A program made the position numbers and the translations under genes. From Hordeum vulgare subsp. vulgare (Eukaryota; Streptophyta; Magnoliopsida; Poales; Poaceae), in assembly GCF_904849725.1 (NCBI RefSeq), contig NC_058521.1:96768244-96832243 (forward strand): a stretch of DNA of 64,000 bases, in the 5' to 3' direction. Each line of letters opens with the position of its first letter. The stretch's first letter is position 1. Shown here in pieces: positions 11,630-24,100 of this stretch. The notes under the pieces are model-generated. The model made no database searches. It saw nothing but the letters and a program-made list of their open reading frames with translations, and had not been told where the DNA came from.

Positions 11630-11925
11630 GTTATTTTGACCGACTACTGTAGGGAAACACCCCTCAGTCTTTTCTCTCTATTTATAAAGGAGTTAATATG
11701 TACAAAGGAGGAGTAGAATGTACAGGAGATGTAGGGGGTGGGGGTGTGTGGGATACAAACCTCAAGGAGGTAAAAATGCTATCCATCTAAGGAGGTCGTC
11801 CCTAAAACTAGGTTTAATCATGTGTGCTAGGAGTGAATTATCCTGAATAAAGCCAGCCCTCCATTTTCTGAACCGTGGTTGTTGATGATGAAAAACCTTT
11901 GCATTTCTTACAGTCCATATGTTCC
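11630..11925 (-). mobile_element. 5'-truncated LINE fragment
   Basis: The insert is flanked by a 13-bp duplication, AGCTGAGGACTTT, at 11617-11629 and 11926-11938, and it interrupts the F1 gag. On the minus strand it opens with WNIWTVRNAKVF, a W-x-I-W-x-x-R-N-x-x-x-F pattern typical of the C-terminus of plant LINE reverse-transcriptase proteins. The frame runs about 57 codons to a stop, then a short 3' UTR. No poly(A) tail is visible; the insert ends CAAAATAAC. The long TSD and 5' truncation fit target-primed reverse transcription. A captured gene 3' end is the alternative. Confidence 0.6.
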
Positions 11926-14263
11926 AGCTGAGGACTTTCTTGCTTGTAAGGATAATTATGATCTTGTGAATTTATTGCACAAGTGGAAAGAAAAATCTCT
12001 GAATTCTAGAATGTAATACGACCCTAAGTTTGCTACTTCACCCATCTTTGTGACTGATAAGGATTATGAATTCTCTGTTGATCCTGGGTTGATCACTTTG
12101 GTTGAATCTGATCCTTTTCATGGTTATGAGTCTGAAACGGTTGTAGCACATCTTACTAAGCAGAATGATATAGCCACCCTATTCACGGGTGAGGAATAGA
12201 TTCACCATTACTTTATCCTTATGTTGTTCCCTTTCTCGCTAAAGGGTGATGCTAAGACTTGGTTTACTTCTCTTGCTCCTGGTTGTGTGCGTCGTCCCTA
12301 GGATATGATCTAATACTTCTGTGAGAAATATTTTCCTGTCCATAAGAAACAAGCTGCCTTGCAGGATATATATAACTTTGTGCAAGTTGAAGAAGAGAGT
12401 CTCCCACAAGCTTGGGGGAGGCTTGTCCAGTTACTGAATGCTTTGCCTGATCACCCTCTTGAGAAAAATGAAATACTTGATATCTTTTATAATGGACTAA
12501 TCGATGCTTCTAGGGACCACCTAGATAGTTGTGATGGTTGTGTTTTCAGGGAACGAACTGTGGAACAAGCTGAAATTCTATTGAATAACATCTTGATCAA
12601 TGATAATGCTTGGACTATTCCCGAACCACCTCCGAAGCCAACTCCGAAGAAAAGAGGTATTCTATTCCTCAGTCCTGAAGATATGCAAGAAGCCAAGAAA
12701 TCTATGCAAGAGAAAGGTATTAAATCTGAAGATGTTAAGAATCTACCACCTATCAAAGAGATACATGGTCTTGATAACCCGACACAGGTAGTAGAGGTAA
12801 ATTCTCTTCGTAGATTCAATGAGAGTGATATTTCTTTTGATAAACCTGCTAGCTTATGCTTAGATGAATTTGATAACTTTGTTGCCAAACAACAAAGTTT
12901 CAATGATCATGTTAGCAGACAATTGGAACAAAATGCTCGCATGATTAATGATTTAAGTGCTTGTGTGATTAGAAATGTCAATGATCTTAAGCTTTTGAGT
13001 AAACATGCCTCTATGGTCACTACTCAAGTAGAACAAGTACTTAAGGCTCAAAATGACTTGCTCAATGAGTTGAATGACAATTCTGTTAGAGTCGTCACTA
13101 GAGGTGGTAGAATGACCCAGGAACCTTTGTATCTTGAGGGCCATCCTAAGAGAATTGAAAAAGATTCTCAAGGAGTTAGCACTGAGGCACCTAGTCATCC
13201 TAGTAATAGGAAGAAAAAGAAAGATGATAGGAACTTGCATGCTAGCAAACCTGCTGCTGTTACACCTGAGAATCCAAATGATATCTCTGTTTCTGATGCC
13301 GAAACACAATTTGGTGATGAACATGAGCTGAGTGATAATATCGATAGTGGTGTTCATGATGATACTCAACCTAGTAATAATAAGGAAGTGGAGATTGAAC
13401 CTGCTGTTGATCTTGATAACCCACAACCTAAGCATAGGAGATATGATAAGAACGACTTTATTGCTAGGAAGCATGGTAAAGAAAGAGAACCATGGGTTCA
13501 GAAACCCATGCCCTTTCCTCCCAAACCATCCAAGAAAAAGGATGATGAGGATTTTGAGCGCTTTGTTGAAATGATTAGACCTGTCTTTGTGCAAATGCGT
13601 TTGACAGAGATGCTCAAAATGTCTCCTTATGCTAAGTACATTCAAGATACTGGTGAGATACCTGAGGTTGAGATTTCCACCATGCTTGCTAATTACACCT
13701 TCAAGGGTGGAACTCCTAAGAAACTAGGTGATCCTAGAGTGCCCACTATACCTTGCTCCATCAAAGGAAATTATGTTAGAACTGCTTTATGCAAATCTTG
13801 GAGCCCGTGTTAGTGTTATGCCTCTCTCTCTCTTTATCGTAGACTTGAATTGGATAAGTTGACACCCACTGAAATGTCTTTGCAAATGGCTGACAAATCA
13901 ACTGATTTTCCTATCGGCATTTGCGAGGACGTGCCTGTTGTGGTTGCTAACGTTACTATCTTAACGGACTTTGTTATTCTGGATATTCCCGAGGATGATG
14001 CCATGGCGGTCATCCTTGGAATACCATTTTTAAACATTGCAGGGGCTGTTATTGATTGCAACAAAGGCTATGTCACTTTCCATGTTAATGGTAATGAGCA
14101 CACGGTGCACTTCCCGAAGAAACAATATCGAGTACATTGCATCAATGCTATTGAAAAAACTTCATCAATTCTTATTGGAAGCTTTGAATGCCCTATACCT
14201 ACTGTCAAGATGAAGTATGATTTACTTGTTGGGGATATGCACATCCCCGTTGAGGTAACCTAG

Positions 14264-14888
14264 TGATTATTCGAAAATTCTCCGGTTTTATGGGATTCGA
14301 AAAAAGTTTGTCAAGGAGACTTGATCAACCTCATTGACAGATTTCTTTTGATGACCATGAGATGGATGAATCTAGGAGTCACAACCTTCTGTTCCGAACT
14401 TTTACTTTCTCTTGTTTAGAATAAAAATGATAAATTTAGCTTTATTTTCCTGTTTTCTGCTTTTTGTGTCCCTTAGAAAAGTGTCCGGAAAATAAAAGTT
14501 CTTCAAATGCCCTGAAATTCAAGTATGATTTTTCTGAAATTTTTGAAAAATTCTGAGATAGAGAGCTAGTCAGGGGGATGCACCAATGGGCCACAAGCCC
14601 AGGAGGCGCGGGCACCCCCTGGCCGTGCCTGGCAGGCTTGTGGGCCCCATATGGCCCCCCTGCACTTATTCCAGCTCCAATCTCCTTCTTCTACCTCCAG
14701 AAAAAAGCATTCCACGGCTCAAACCCGTGTTCTTGCTCTTCTTGCTACATTTTTCGATCCCATTGTGCAAAGCCCCATTCACCAAACTGTTTTGGGGGAA
14801 TTGTTCCTTGGTATGCGACTCCTCCATTGGTCCAATTAGTTTTTGCTCTAGTTCTTTATTCGTTGCATATTTTTGCTGCCTTGGTGAC
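14264..14888 (+). other. F1 non-coding spacer after gag-protease
   Basis: No pol-like translation is seen in this spacer. The sequence runs up to the T2 insertion and continues at 33254 into the leader of the ORF-1-like gene. Confidence 0.65.
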
Positions 14889-15421
14889 TGATGGGGTTAT
14901 AGCCCCAGGGTAGGGTCATAGGCCTGCCCTATAGGTCCTACCCAAGGACTACCCTTCATAGAGGACAAGAGCCTTAGACGGTTCCGACTGAACTAAGGAC
15001 TCCCCCACCATCCAGTCGGCGACGAGCACTCGGAGCATATTTAACGTACCGACTGGAATCCACTTTGTACATCATAACCTCCTAGGAGGGCAACGGTCAT
15101 ACGTTTCCATACACCATTATTAGCATTTAAGGCTTACGTTACCTGTAACGTGGGCATTTACTCGCCACTATTCCACCCCTGTCCACCGGGCCATTATTAA
15201 GGGCAGCACACTCCATATAAGCCGCCTTTCCCCACTGGTGCAGGGGTTGGCGTTTAATGTAATCCTATATTCCACTCGACACTAAGCTCCCAAGAGCAGT
15301 GAGACGTAGGGCTTTTACCTCCACCGTAGAGGGGCCTGAACTCATACATCCTCGCCGTAGCTAAGGCTCTGCCCATCCTTTCGTACCCTACACTTCTACT
15401 GTCAGACTTATACCCACGACA
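14889..15421 (+). repeat. T2 5' LTR (533 bp)
   Basis: It begins TGATGGGGTTATAG, ends CCCACGACA and matches 32716-33248 without length change. A TATA-like CATATAA lies at 15214-15220. Confidence 0.95.
15214..15220 (+). promoter_or_regulatory. TATA-like box of T2 5' LTR
   Basis: CATATAAG occupies the place where the 3' LTR has TATATAAG (33041-33048). The first base of the TATA is changed in this copy. Confidence 0.5.
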
Positions 15422-15423
15422 GT

Positions 15424-15440
15424 TGGCGCCCACCTTGGGG
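15424..15440 (+). other. T2 primer binding site
   Basis: TGGCGCCCACCTTGGGG lies two bases after the LTR end. The TGGCGCCCACC form is the usual PBS style of this gypsy group. Confidence 0.75.
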
Positions 15441-15488
15441 TAGGCGTCTAAGCGACTTCCGGCGAGTTTACGATTTCATCTTTTCATC

Positions 15489-17450
15489 ATGTCGTCCGGC
15501 GAAGATCTGTGCATGGGTCATGAGATCCTCTTCGGCGCACTCTCCTTCGTCGTCGACGATTCGGCATGGCTTCGGGATGCGCCCCTCGATGTCGAGGCGC
15601 TCCCCAGTCGCGGGGCTACGCACTTCCGTGCCGGTTCCCGTGGCGTCCTTCTTCTCCAGCCATTGGCCCCAGTGTCAATCCTCGCCCCCGTCACACGCCG
15701 CAACAAGCGATCATGTCGCCCCCGGCTCCAGCGTTGGGTGCGACACGCCCAGGCGCGACAGAGTGCGTCCTCTCAAGTGGCGGTGCTCGAATCGGTTGTG
15801 GTCGCGCCGCCATCCTAGTGCTTGGACTTAGTTCCGACTGAGCTACCTTCCGAGTACCTGGGTCGCGGGCCTGCAGCCGAAGTTCTCATGGCCTATTCCC
15901 ATGAAAGTCCCCTCCGGACTTGTCGGAACGAGCATGAGGTCGGAGAATCATCCGAGGCTCGTCGTCAACACCGTCTTTCTGCCAGTCGACGCACTCGCCA
16001 GAGCGACGTCGAGGTGTTCCGCACACCCATCCTCAACCTGGCTGCGGCTGCCAGGATAGCCGATTCTCTCTAGCCGACTGATTCGGAGGCTGGCAGAGGG
16101 ATCGGGCAGATCCGTGCCGTGTTGCATACGACGCAGCAGCAAAATTCGGCGGTCTCCCAGTCGTACAACAGGATCCACAACAATTCTGTTCACGCGAACA
16201 CGCATCTTTCGGTTTTCAGCCCCGACTCTCATCAGCGACGTAGAGGGGGCAGCCGTTCGAGGAATACCGAAGATCATCGCCATTCACGCACCCCTCCGCG
16301 GGGTGGGCCTTACGGACCTCGGCATCACGATGGTCGTCGTTCAGTCGGCGACGCGCATGATCCAAGGCCCGACGCAAGAGGGTACATCGCCCAGAAGAAG
16401 GTCGACAGGAGTCGAGCCCACCCTGATGGTCACGATAGAGACCGTCCGAGTGGAAGGAGGACCGTCGTCTCTGGCCCCGAGTGCTTCAGTCGGGCCATCC
16501 GTTCGGCTGACATCCCTCCCAACTTCCGATTGGCGACGAGAATCAGCAAGTTAACAGGAGAGACCAAGCCAGAAACGTGGTTGGACGACTACAGAGTGGC
16601 GGTCCAAATTGGTGGCGGAGATGACCAGGTCGCCATGAAACATCTCCCCCTGATGCTCGAGAGATTGGCGCGAGCTTGGCTGAACCAGTTGGCTCCGTCA
16701 AGCATCTACAACTGGGCAGATCTGTCCCGAGTCTTCATCAGGACCTTCGAGGCCACGTGCAAATGCCCTGCTGGTCTCGTGGAGCTCCAGCACTGCGTCC
16801 AGAAGCAGAACGAGCCCTTGCGCGATTTCATCCAGCGCTGCGCGACCCTCTACCACACGGTAGAGAACGTCACGGAGCATCAAGCAGTCTTCGCCTTCAA
16901 GGCAGGCGTGCGGTACACAGATCTGTACCTCAAGTTCGGTCGGACAGGCGATATCTCCATGAGCAAGATGATGGAGATAGCCACACGCTATGCAAATGGC
17001 GAAGAGGAGGACCGCATACGTAGCGGCAAGCATAAGACAGTCGCTGATGGAGATGGAAACAGCAGTCGGAAGCAGAAGCAGAAGGCTCAATCCACTCCGC
17101 AGGCAGAGGCAGCCGCTGTTACAAATGCCAAGTTCAAAGGCAAGGGGAAATCTCAGTACACTCCCAAGAAGAAACAGTTCGGGAATTCCATCCTGGATCA
17201 GCCATGTCCAATCCACACGAAGATGGACAAGGAAGGCAATGCCATATTCCCGAAGCATACCACTCGGCAGTGTCTCCTCCTGATCCAAGGATTTGGTGAA
17301 AGGCAGTCGAGTGAAAAGGACACCGAGCAGGATGATGAGGACAAGGAGGATCCGTTCCCCCAAGTCCATGCAACGTTGATGATTTTTGCTGATGTGGAAA
17401 GCAAAAGCCGACTGAAGCTGGCGAACAGAGAGGTGAACATGGCAACCCCA
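15489..17450 (+). pseudogene. gag: T2 gag, frameshifted
   Basis: The likely start is ATG 15489 (MSSGEDLCMGHEILFG), 65 bases after the PBS. The frame breaks near 15800 and again near 16073-16119, then stays open from 16119. The gag core is clear: TRISKLTGETKPETWLDDYR, then LMLERLARAWLNQL, NEPLRDFIQRC and YANGEEEDRIR (about 16535-17010). A zinc-knuckle-like cluster follows, with CPIH and HTTRQC separated by about 16 residues (near 17205-17275). This is Tat-type capsid/nucleocapsid. It would package element RNA in the cytoplasm if intact. Confidence 0.85.
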
Positions 17451-17489
17451 GCCACCCCCACGTTCCTCAAGTGGTCACAGACTGCGATC

Positions 17490-18163
17490 ACCTTTTATAA
17501 GTCGGACCATCCAGCACACGTACCCACCCGAGGGAGGCAAGCTCTGGTCGTCAACCCGGTGGTGGAAGGAGTCCGACTGCGCAAAGTCCTCATGGACGGC
17601 GGCAGCGGTTTGAACATCATGTACGCCGACACTTTCAAGGGAATGTGCATTCCGATGTCCAAACTTAGCGAGAGCAGTATGCAGTTCCACGGAGTCGTCC
17701 CAGGACGAAAGGCCAAGTCACTCGCCAGATCGCGTTGGATGTCGTCTTCGGCTCTGACAAGAACTTCCGCAAGGAGAAGCTGACATTCGAGGTGGTGGAC
17801 TTCCAGAGTGCATACCATGCTATTCTAGGCCGCCCAGCATATGCGCGTTTCATGGCCCGTCCATGTTACGTCTATTTGAAGCTGAAGATGCCAGGTCCCA
17901 AAGGTGTGATTACGGTCACAGGCAATCGGCAGCGCGTCGAGGAGTGTCTGCAGCAGGGGTCGAGGATTGCCGATCAGCAGATGGCTATTCTCGAGCTAGA
18001 TGAGTACAAGAAGACCGCCGACCCCGCTGACCTGATGCATTCGAAGAAGCCAGCTTCCGATTTCGCATTCCAGTCGGTGGGAGACACGAAGAAAGTCAGC
18101 ATCCACCCGACGGACGACGCCGCTGCCCCGACAAACATCTCCACCACCCTTGATCCAAAATAG
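17490..18163 (+). pseudogene. pol: T2 protease, frameshifted
   Basis: This is an aspartic protease of the Tat type. VLMDGGSGLNIMY (near 17585-17625) gives the catalytic D in a DGGS context, and AILGRPAYARF marks the second conserved segment (near 17820-17855). A frameshift at about 17730 separates the two parts. The second frame ends in TAG at 18161-18163, where the polyprotein would normally read on into RT. The upstream part is fused in frame to gag. Confidence 0.8.
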
Positions 18164-18667
18164 GAAGCCGAGCTCATCCAATTCCTCCGTGAGAACTGGG
18201 ACATTTTTGCATGGAAGCCCGCTGACATGCCAGGTGTACCCAGGGATTTGGCTGAGCACCGACTGCATGTGGATCCTGCTGCTCGGCCCGTCCGAGAATG
18301 CCTGTGTCTGTCCGCCGCGCACAAGAGGAAGGCAATCGGAGAGGAGGTGGCTAAACTTTTGGCAGCCAACTTCATTCGCGAGGTTAACCACTCCGAGTGG
18401 CTCGCTAATGTTTTGATGGTGCCCAAGAAGGACAAGTCTCTCCGTATGTGCATCGATTTCAAGCATCTCAATAAGGTCTGTCCGAAAGATCACTCCCGCT
18501 CCCCCGCATTGATCAAATTGTTGATTCGACTGCGGGTTGCGAGCATTTATCCTTACTTGATGCCTATTCGGGCTATCATCAGATCCGTCTGTATGGTCCG
18601 GATGAATTAAAAACAGCCTTCATCACCCCATTCGGGTGTTTTTGTTACATCACTATGCCATTCAGTT
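18164..18667 (+). pseudogene. pol: T2 reverse transcriptase, N-terminal fragment
   Basis: The frame continues from protease with WDIFAWKPADMPGVPR, IREVNHSEWLANVLMVPKKD and RMCIDFKHLNKVCPKDH, the finger and palm start of gypsy RT. After a frameshift near 18490 it continues with LDAYSGYHQI and FITPFGCFCYITMPF in another frame. It stops at the L1 border (about 18667), before the catalytic DD motif. The remainder of pol is absent beyond L1, where the sequence resumes in the antisense ORF. Confidence 0.85.
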
Positions 18668-21140
18668 TTTCCAATTCTCAAGGATTTTGTTAATTTCAGA
18701 AAAAGGCATTGTTTTTCAAACGAGCGTAGTTTCTAAACCGTGCACCGGATTAAAATGATTTCAACATGTAAGTTGCTTAGAATTTTCTGTAGTTTCACAA
18801 AAACCAACTCTCATGCATATTTAAATTTGTTAGGTGTGATGTTTGCTTCGATTTGCATGTCGACGTGTTGAAAACGGTTTAGGTCGTAACTATTTGTCCG
18901 TAGCTCCGTTGGAGTTGTGCCATATATGTAAATGGACCAGAAAGACGAGTAGAATCACGTGTTCCACTTTGTTTATCCGTTTAACAAACATAAAATGTGA
19001 TTAGGACAGATCTGGTCAGAATTATAGATCAACGTATGGGGTCATTTCAGAGATGCTATATGTCGTTTCCGGCCTCATTTAAAATGCCTAGCTAGGTAGA
19101 TTAATTTTTGCTTCACCTATTTCCATGTTTAACCACAATTAATATTGCCGTGCACCTAATCGGGATAGAACTAAATAATTAAACGTGAAGTTTCGTCAAT
19201 ATGCAACTTGTTGCATATTGAACTTCACTTAATGTGTAGTGTCTGTTTGCGTGAATTGCCATGCCGTGACTTGCATGCATTCAGCTGCTCATGCATCATT
19301 TGTGTTGTGCATCGTGTGGTGAATATCGTGTGTTGATGCTTGTTTCCGGTTTCCTCCGTCTCGATAGAGTTCCGCAAGCGTGCCGGATGTGAGGACCATT
19401 CGACTACATCGGTTGGTCTGCTTCACGGAGGCGTTCTTCTTCCAAGCGGGATCTCAGGCAAGATGATCATTTCCCCAGATACCATTACTATCATTGCCAT
19501 GCTAGCTTATCGCTTCTATCGTTTATGTCTCGTTGCCTACCACCTGTTAAATATCAGCCTCTCAACAATGCCATGATTACCTTCAACCTGTTCGACCTAG
19601 CAAACCACTGATTGGCTATGTTACCGCTTCGTTAACCTTGTGTTAGCGTTGCTAGTTGCAGGTGCCTTGCTTCTGTGTGAAAGCATGGGTTCCTTGTTAT
19701 ATCACCATATTAAATGCTATTTAATTTAATGCACCTATATACTTGGTAAAAGGTGGAAGGCTCGGCCCTTTTCTAGCCTGGTGTTTTGTTCCACCTTTGC
19801 CCCCTTAGTTTCTGGCTATCGGTGTTATGTTCCATAAATGAGCGCTCCTAACACGATCGGGGTGGTTATGGGGACCCCCTTGATAATTTGTTTTAGATTA
19901 AAGCTGGTCTGGCAAGGCCCAACTTTGGTACTACATTTGCCTAAACACCTAATAAAATTGCATAGGGACTTTCCGGACCCCGAGGATAATTTAATCAACC
20001 CCCGGGCCAGTGCTCCTCATGAGTGTTGGCCCCACCTGAGCGATGTCCGGCGCCCCTCTGGTCACCCGGAGGTTTAGCGATCCCGACATCTAGCTCATCC
20101 GCCGTGTCCTGAGATCGAGGTACGCGACTCCTATCGGGATCGTCGACACGTCGGGCGGCCTTGCTGGATTAGTTTTACCTTTGACGAGATATCTTGTGCA
20201 TCAGGATTCCGGTGATGCTTTGGGTAATCTCAGAGTTGAGGTTTTCCACTAGGGAATCCGACGAGATCGCGAGCTTCGTGATTGAGGATTTCTATGCGGC
20301 TTGTGGTAATTTGTGATGGACTAGTTGGAGCACCCGTGCAGGGTTAAATCTTTCGGAAAGCCGTGCCCGCGGTTATGTGGCAACGTGGGAACTTTGTTTA
20401 ACACTGGTTCTAGATAACTTGAAGTTAATTAATTAAAATATGCCAACTGAGTGCGTAACCGTGACTGTCTCTTTCGTGAGTTCCTTCTCCGATCGAGGAC
20501 ACGGTGGGGTTATGTCTGACGTAGGTAGGTGTTCAAGATCATTCGGTTGATCATCAGTAGTTACGTCCGTTATGCGTAGATCTTCCCCCTCATATTTCTT
20601 GTACTCGTAAGTTTAGCCACCAAACATATGCTTAGCCGCTGCTACAACCTCACCACTTAACCATGCCTCACCCATTAAGCTTTGCTAGTCTTGATACCTT
20701 TGCAAATGAGATTGTTGAGTCCCTTGTGGCTCACAGATTACTACAACACCAGTTGCAGGTACAAGTAAAGGTTACTCGACATGAGCGCGTTGATTGTTCA
20801 TTTGGAGTTGGTTCTTCTTCTTCTTCTTCTTCTTCTTCATCATCGATCTAGGATGGGTTCCAGGCCGGCAGCCTGGGAAAGCAAGGATGGACGTCGTTCT
20901 TATTTTTCTCGTTTGTTTTCGTCCGTAGTTGGACCGTGCTCTTATTCTTTATGTTTATGTAATGTACTCGGTGACTCTGATGTAGCTTGTGGCGAGTGTA
21001 AGCCAACTCTGTATTTATCTCTTCTTTTCAGTACATGTACTTGTAACGATATCCATTCTTGCGACACGACGAGATGCGCTTCTATCCCTGACAAGGCCCT
21101 CGTGCCAGATTGAGGATAGGGTCGCATCTTGGGCGTGACA
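18668..21140 (+). repeat. L1 5' LTR, 3' portion only (2473 bp)
   Basis: It matches about 26409-28872 and ends in GGGCGTGACA, as does the 3' LTR. Small indels separate the copies, such as extra bases near 20108 that are absent near 27850. It contains (TTC)9 at 20812-20838. Confidence 0.92.
20812..20838. repeat. (TTC)9 microsatellite in L1 5' LTR
   Basis: Nine TTC units are present here; the equivalent site in the 3' LTR (28541-28573) has eleven. Confidence 0.85.
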
Positions 21141-24100
21141 AGTTGGTATCAGACCAGTACCGACCTAGGAGCCCCTTTGGTTGATCGAACATGGCCGAGT
21201 CGAGTCTAGTAAAAAAAATACTTTGAGTCTAGTTATATATCGGAGAGTAGGATTCTTTTTTCTCCTCTTCTATGCTCTGGTGAGGAATCTTGACGTAATA
21301 TTTTAATTCTACTCCTCTTCTCACTCAAAAAAATTTTAGGATCACGCGGATATTCTTGGGATCTGTATGATGCCGATGTGACAGAGTTCTGTCTTAGTGC
21401 CTCCTGTCTGACTTGATTTTCTTCCGGGGAGTTGAGCTCCAGGGGATTCTTGAGCACATCGTTATCATTCAGATTTCTTAATATCTCAGAACGAAGGATG
21501 TTCATAATTGCTTCAATACTAGTAGTAGCGAAATAACCCCGATGTCCCCAGTACTAATCGGGAGTACTGCCATACTTTGTATCGTTGTGATCACGAGGGT
21601 CTGTTGTAGATGAAGGTCCGAGATTCTGGTTGTGTGTTGACGGATGTGATACAGGTGACGGGTTAGTTTAGGAGTTGTGTGAAATACTCCTTGTATCCGT
21701 GTACCACATTGCATGACCAGATATTTCGGGAATTCATAGGTGGGAATTCAAGTAGTTGCTTATAGGACAATCTTCCAACAAATGCATGATGTTAGGTTGG
21801 GTTCGACATCTAGTGGATTCGTTTGTTCACGGTCGACTTACAGCGGTACACATTGTGTCTTAAAGAGTCCTTGTAGCTTGCTACGACTCGGGGACGCTTC
21901 GTATGTCGGGTGCACTGCCTTGCACTTGATGGCTACTGTAAAATCGAGCCCGTGCGATCCTGTCCACGAAAATATCGGACGAAATCTTTCTCATGAGTTT
22001 GTTCTCACTTGTTTCATAAGCCTCATCCTTTGTTTTGTTGAATATGGTAATTCAAGTTGCTTCGATGTCAAGTGGTGATTTCAGATCTTTCCTAAGAGGT
22101 GTTCTCATATTTTTATGTGAATGCTAATTCTTTTGCTCAATCAGTTGTCTTATCAATTCTTGTCAACTGGAGTCGTCGTATCAATTCCATTTTACCGGCG
22201 TGCTTCTCTGCAACTGAATTCAATCTTCTCGAGTTGTTGCAGATCATTCCCTCATTTTATTCCGGAGTTCATCTCACCTGTCCCGAGTTGTCTTTGTTTT
22301 TCCCCGCCCTCCCACCCTTTTCTTCAGTGATTGGATTTCATCCAACTGCATTTCATTTCAGTGATGCTTCCGCTATCTTTTCTTCCTTTCGTAACCGGTG
22401 ATTCATTGTGAAGATTCTCAGGAGTCGAGTTCATCATTTCTTCATTTTGTTCTTTTGCGGTGAATTTAATTCAGATATCCGTGTTCATCATATCTTTTTT
22501 ATCCCTGTAATTCTTTCCTATGTTGGAAATTGTTATGAGCCTATCTTGCTATTCATTCCTCTTTTTCCTATCCGGAGTGCTGAAGTTATCTCAGAAATTC
22601 TTGTTTTTAATTCTTTCATTATTTCGAGGTTCTCAACCTCATCTATTTCTCTTCATACCGGTGCAATATCTCTCGGTCTAGCAATCTTTTCTAACGGTGG
22701 TTTCTTTGAGTGGACCCATAACCCATAGGTTTTTCCCAGGATCTTATATGGCTCTGTAATTTTTCCTGGAGTTCATTAATTCTTTTCAACTATGACGTAA
22801 GTATGATTTTCATCAGTCATATCCCTTCTTCAAGATCTATTCGAATTAATTCATTCTTTGGCTCAACCTTTCATTCTTTATTATTCCGGAGTTTCTCAGT
22901 TATTCTTGGTGTTGTTCTCGTCATCATTCTTAGCTTGCAATCCGAAGGAGTGTTTCTCTCAAATCTTGGTTCATTCTCTTGGAGATTAATCATTTTAGCT
23001 TGGTGCCATCATCTATCCATTTATAATCCTCCTTTAATTTAATTAAGGGATCTCTTAATTGTTCCAATCATGAGTATCCTTTTTTTGCTATCCGGTGCTT
23101 TTCTAAGTTGTTTTCTTTCTCGATCCTCCAAAGGCCATCATTTTAGAAGATTTTGTTCGTTCTTAGCTTGCAGCATTCATTCTCAAATTCTTCTCCATTG
23201 TTGTCTCTTCGTTCGTCTCTCGGTCATTCCGGCACTTTATCAAGTTTTTCTCTCAGGTGGCTCATGAGCTCTTCATTTTCATGTATCTTCATTAATTCTT
23301 GGTTTTTCCATCCAGTTGTGAATTCTTACCGGTGCTTCCTTCAATCAAGCCTCAAGTGATGCTAATCTATCTCCTCAATCATTTGTAGAAGAATAAGTTG
23401 TATGCTAAATCCGTTGCTTGTCATCAATTTAATTTGATAAAGGATGAGCATAACATAATTCCTATTATTGTCCTTCCTTCTTCCAAGAGATTTCAATTCT
23501 TCTTCCGGAGTGGCTCATGGTTTCAATTCTTTTCTCGTGTGTTCATCTTTCTTTTCCTGAGTTCCAAGTTCTTTTAGTATCTCTTTGTGAGGCTTCATCT
23601 AAATCTTGGCAAGGTCATAATCTTATTCTTTCATTCTTGATATCTTTGCATCATTCATTTTTATACGGTGGTCCTTCATGGTGGTTCATCAAGGTTTCAA
23701 TTCGTTCTCAAGTGTTCTTCAAGATTCTTGTTGGAGAACCTCAAGTATCCTTTCTCTTGCATTTATATGTGCAATTGTTCTTCCTTTATCATTTGAGGTG
23801 GTATTATAGCCTTCTTGTTAGTGTAGGAGCCTCGAAGAGTTTTCCTCTCAAGAATGAGATAATTAAACCCACCAATTCTATGATCATGAGACATTTTCCA
23901 ACCCATGATTTCTTAATTGAGCTATCCTGGTTTGGATTTCACCTAAAGCTTTTCCTATGGATTGTTGCTATCATGGTGCTTGTCATTATTCCAAGTTCTC
24001 GATGTATCCTCTTGGTGTAAGAGATTGTTCATATCTTGTTTCTCCCAATCAATCCTTCTGTTGTTAGTGGCTGGTTGTCACTTCATTAGTTTGATAAGGT

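Larger units (their letters stand above)
3346..14263 (+). pseudogene. gag: F1 gag-protease, split by S1 and a LINE fragment
   Basis: The gene starts at ATG 3346 and runs 3346-3466, 11349-11629, then 11939-14263. Gag is an Athila-type capsid protein; motifs such as AKTWFTSLAPG and QAWGRLVQLLNALPDH mark the retrotransposon gag core near 12255-12465. A long basic and acidic linker follows, then a retropepsin-like part ending ILGIPFLN (about 14010-14035). In-frame stops occur near 12017, 12197, 12300 and 12311. A frameshift at about 13785-13800 falls just before the protease active site, where the shifted frame reads NLGA instead of DLGA. The protease is therefore dead twice over. Large open parts remain, including 12359-13813. 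Confidence 0.85.

Noticed and set aside
12953..13645. 230-residue minus-strand open frame
   Set aside because: It is a shadow of the F1 gag linker on plus; it has no domain and a low-complexity hydrophobic composition.
22099..24020. Several long plus-strand frames in L1
   Set aside because: They are open because of T/C bias; the translations are Phe/Ser/Leu-rich with no conserved motif.
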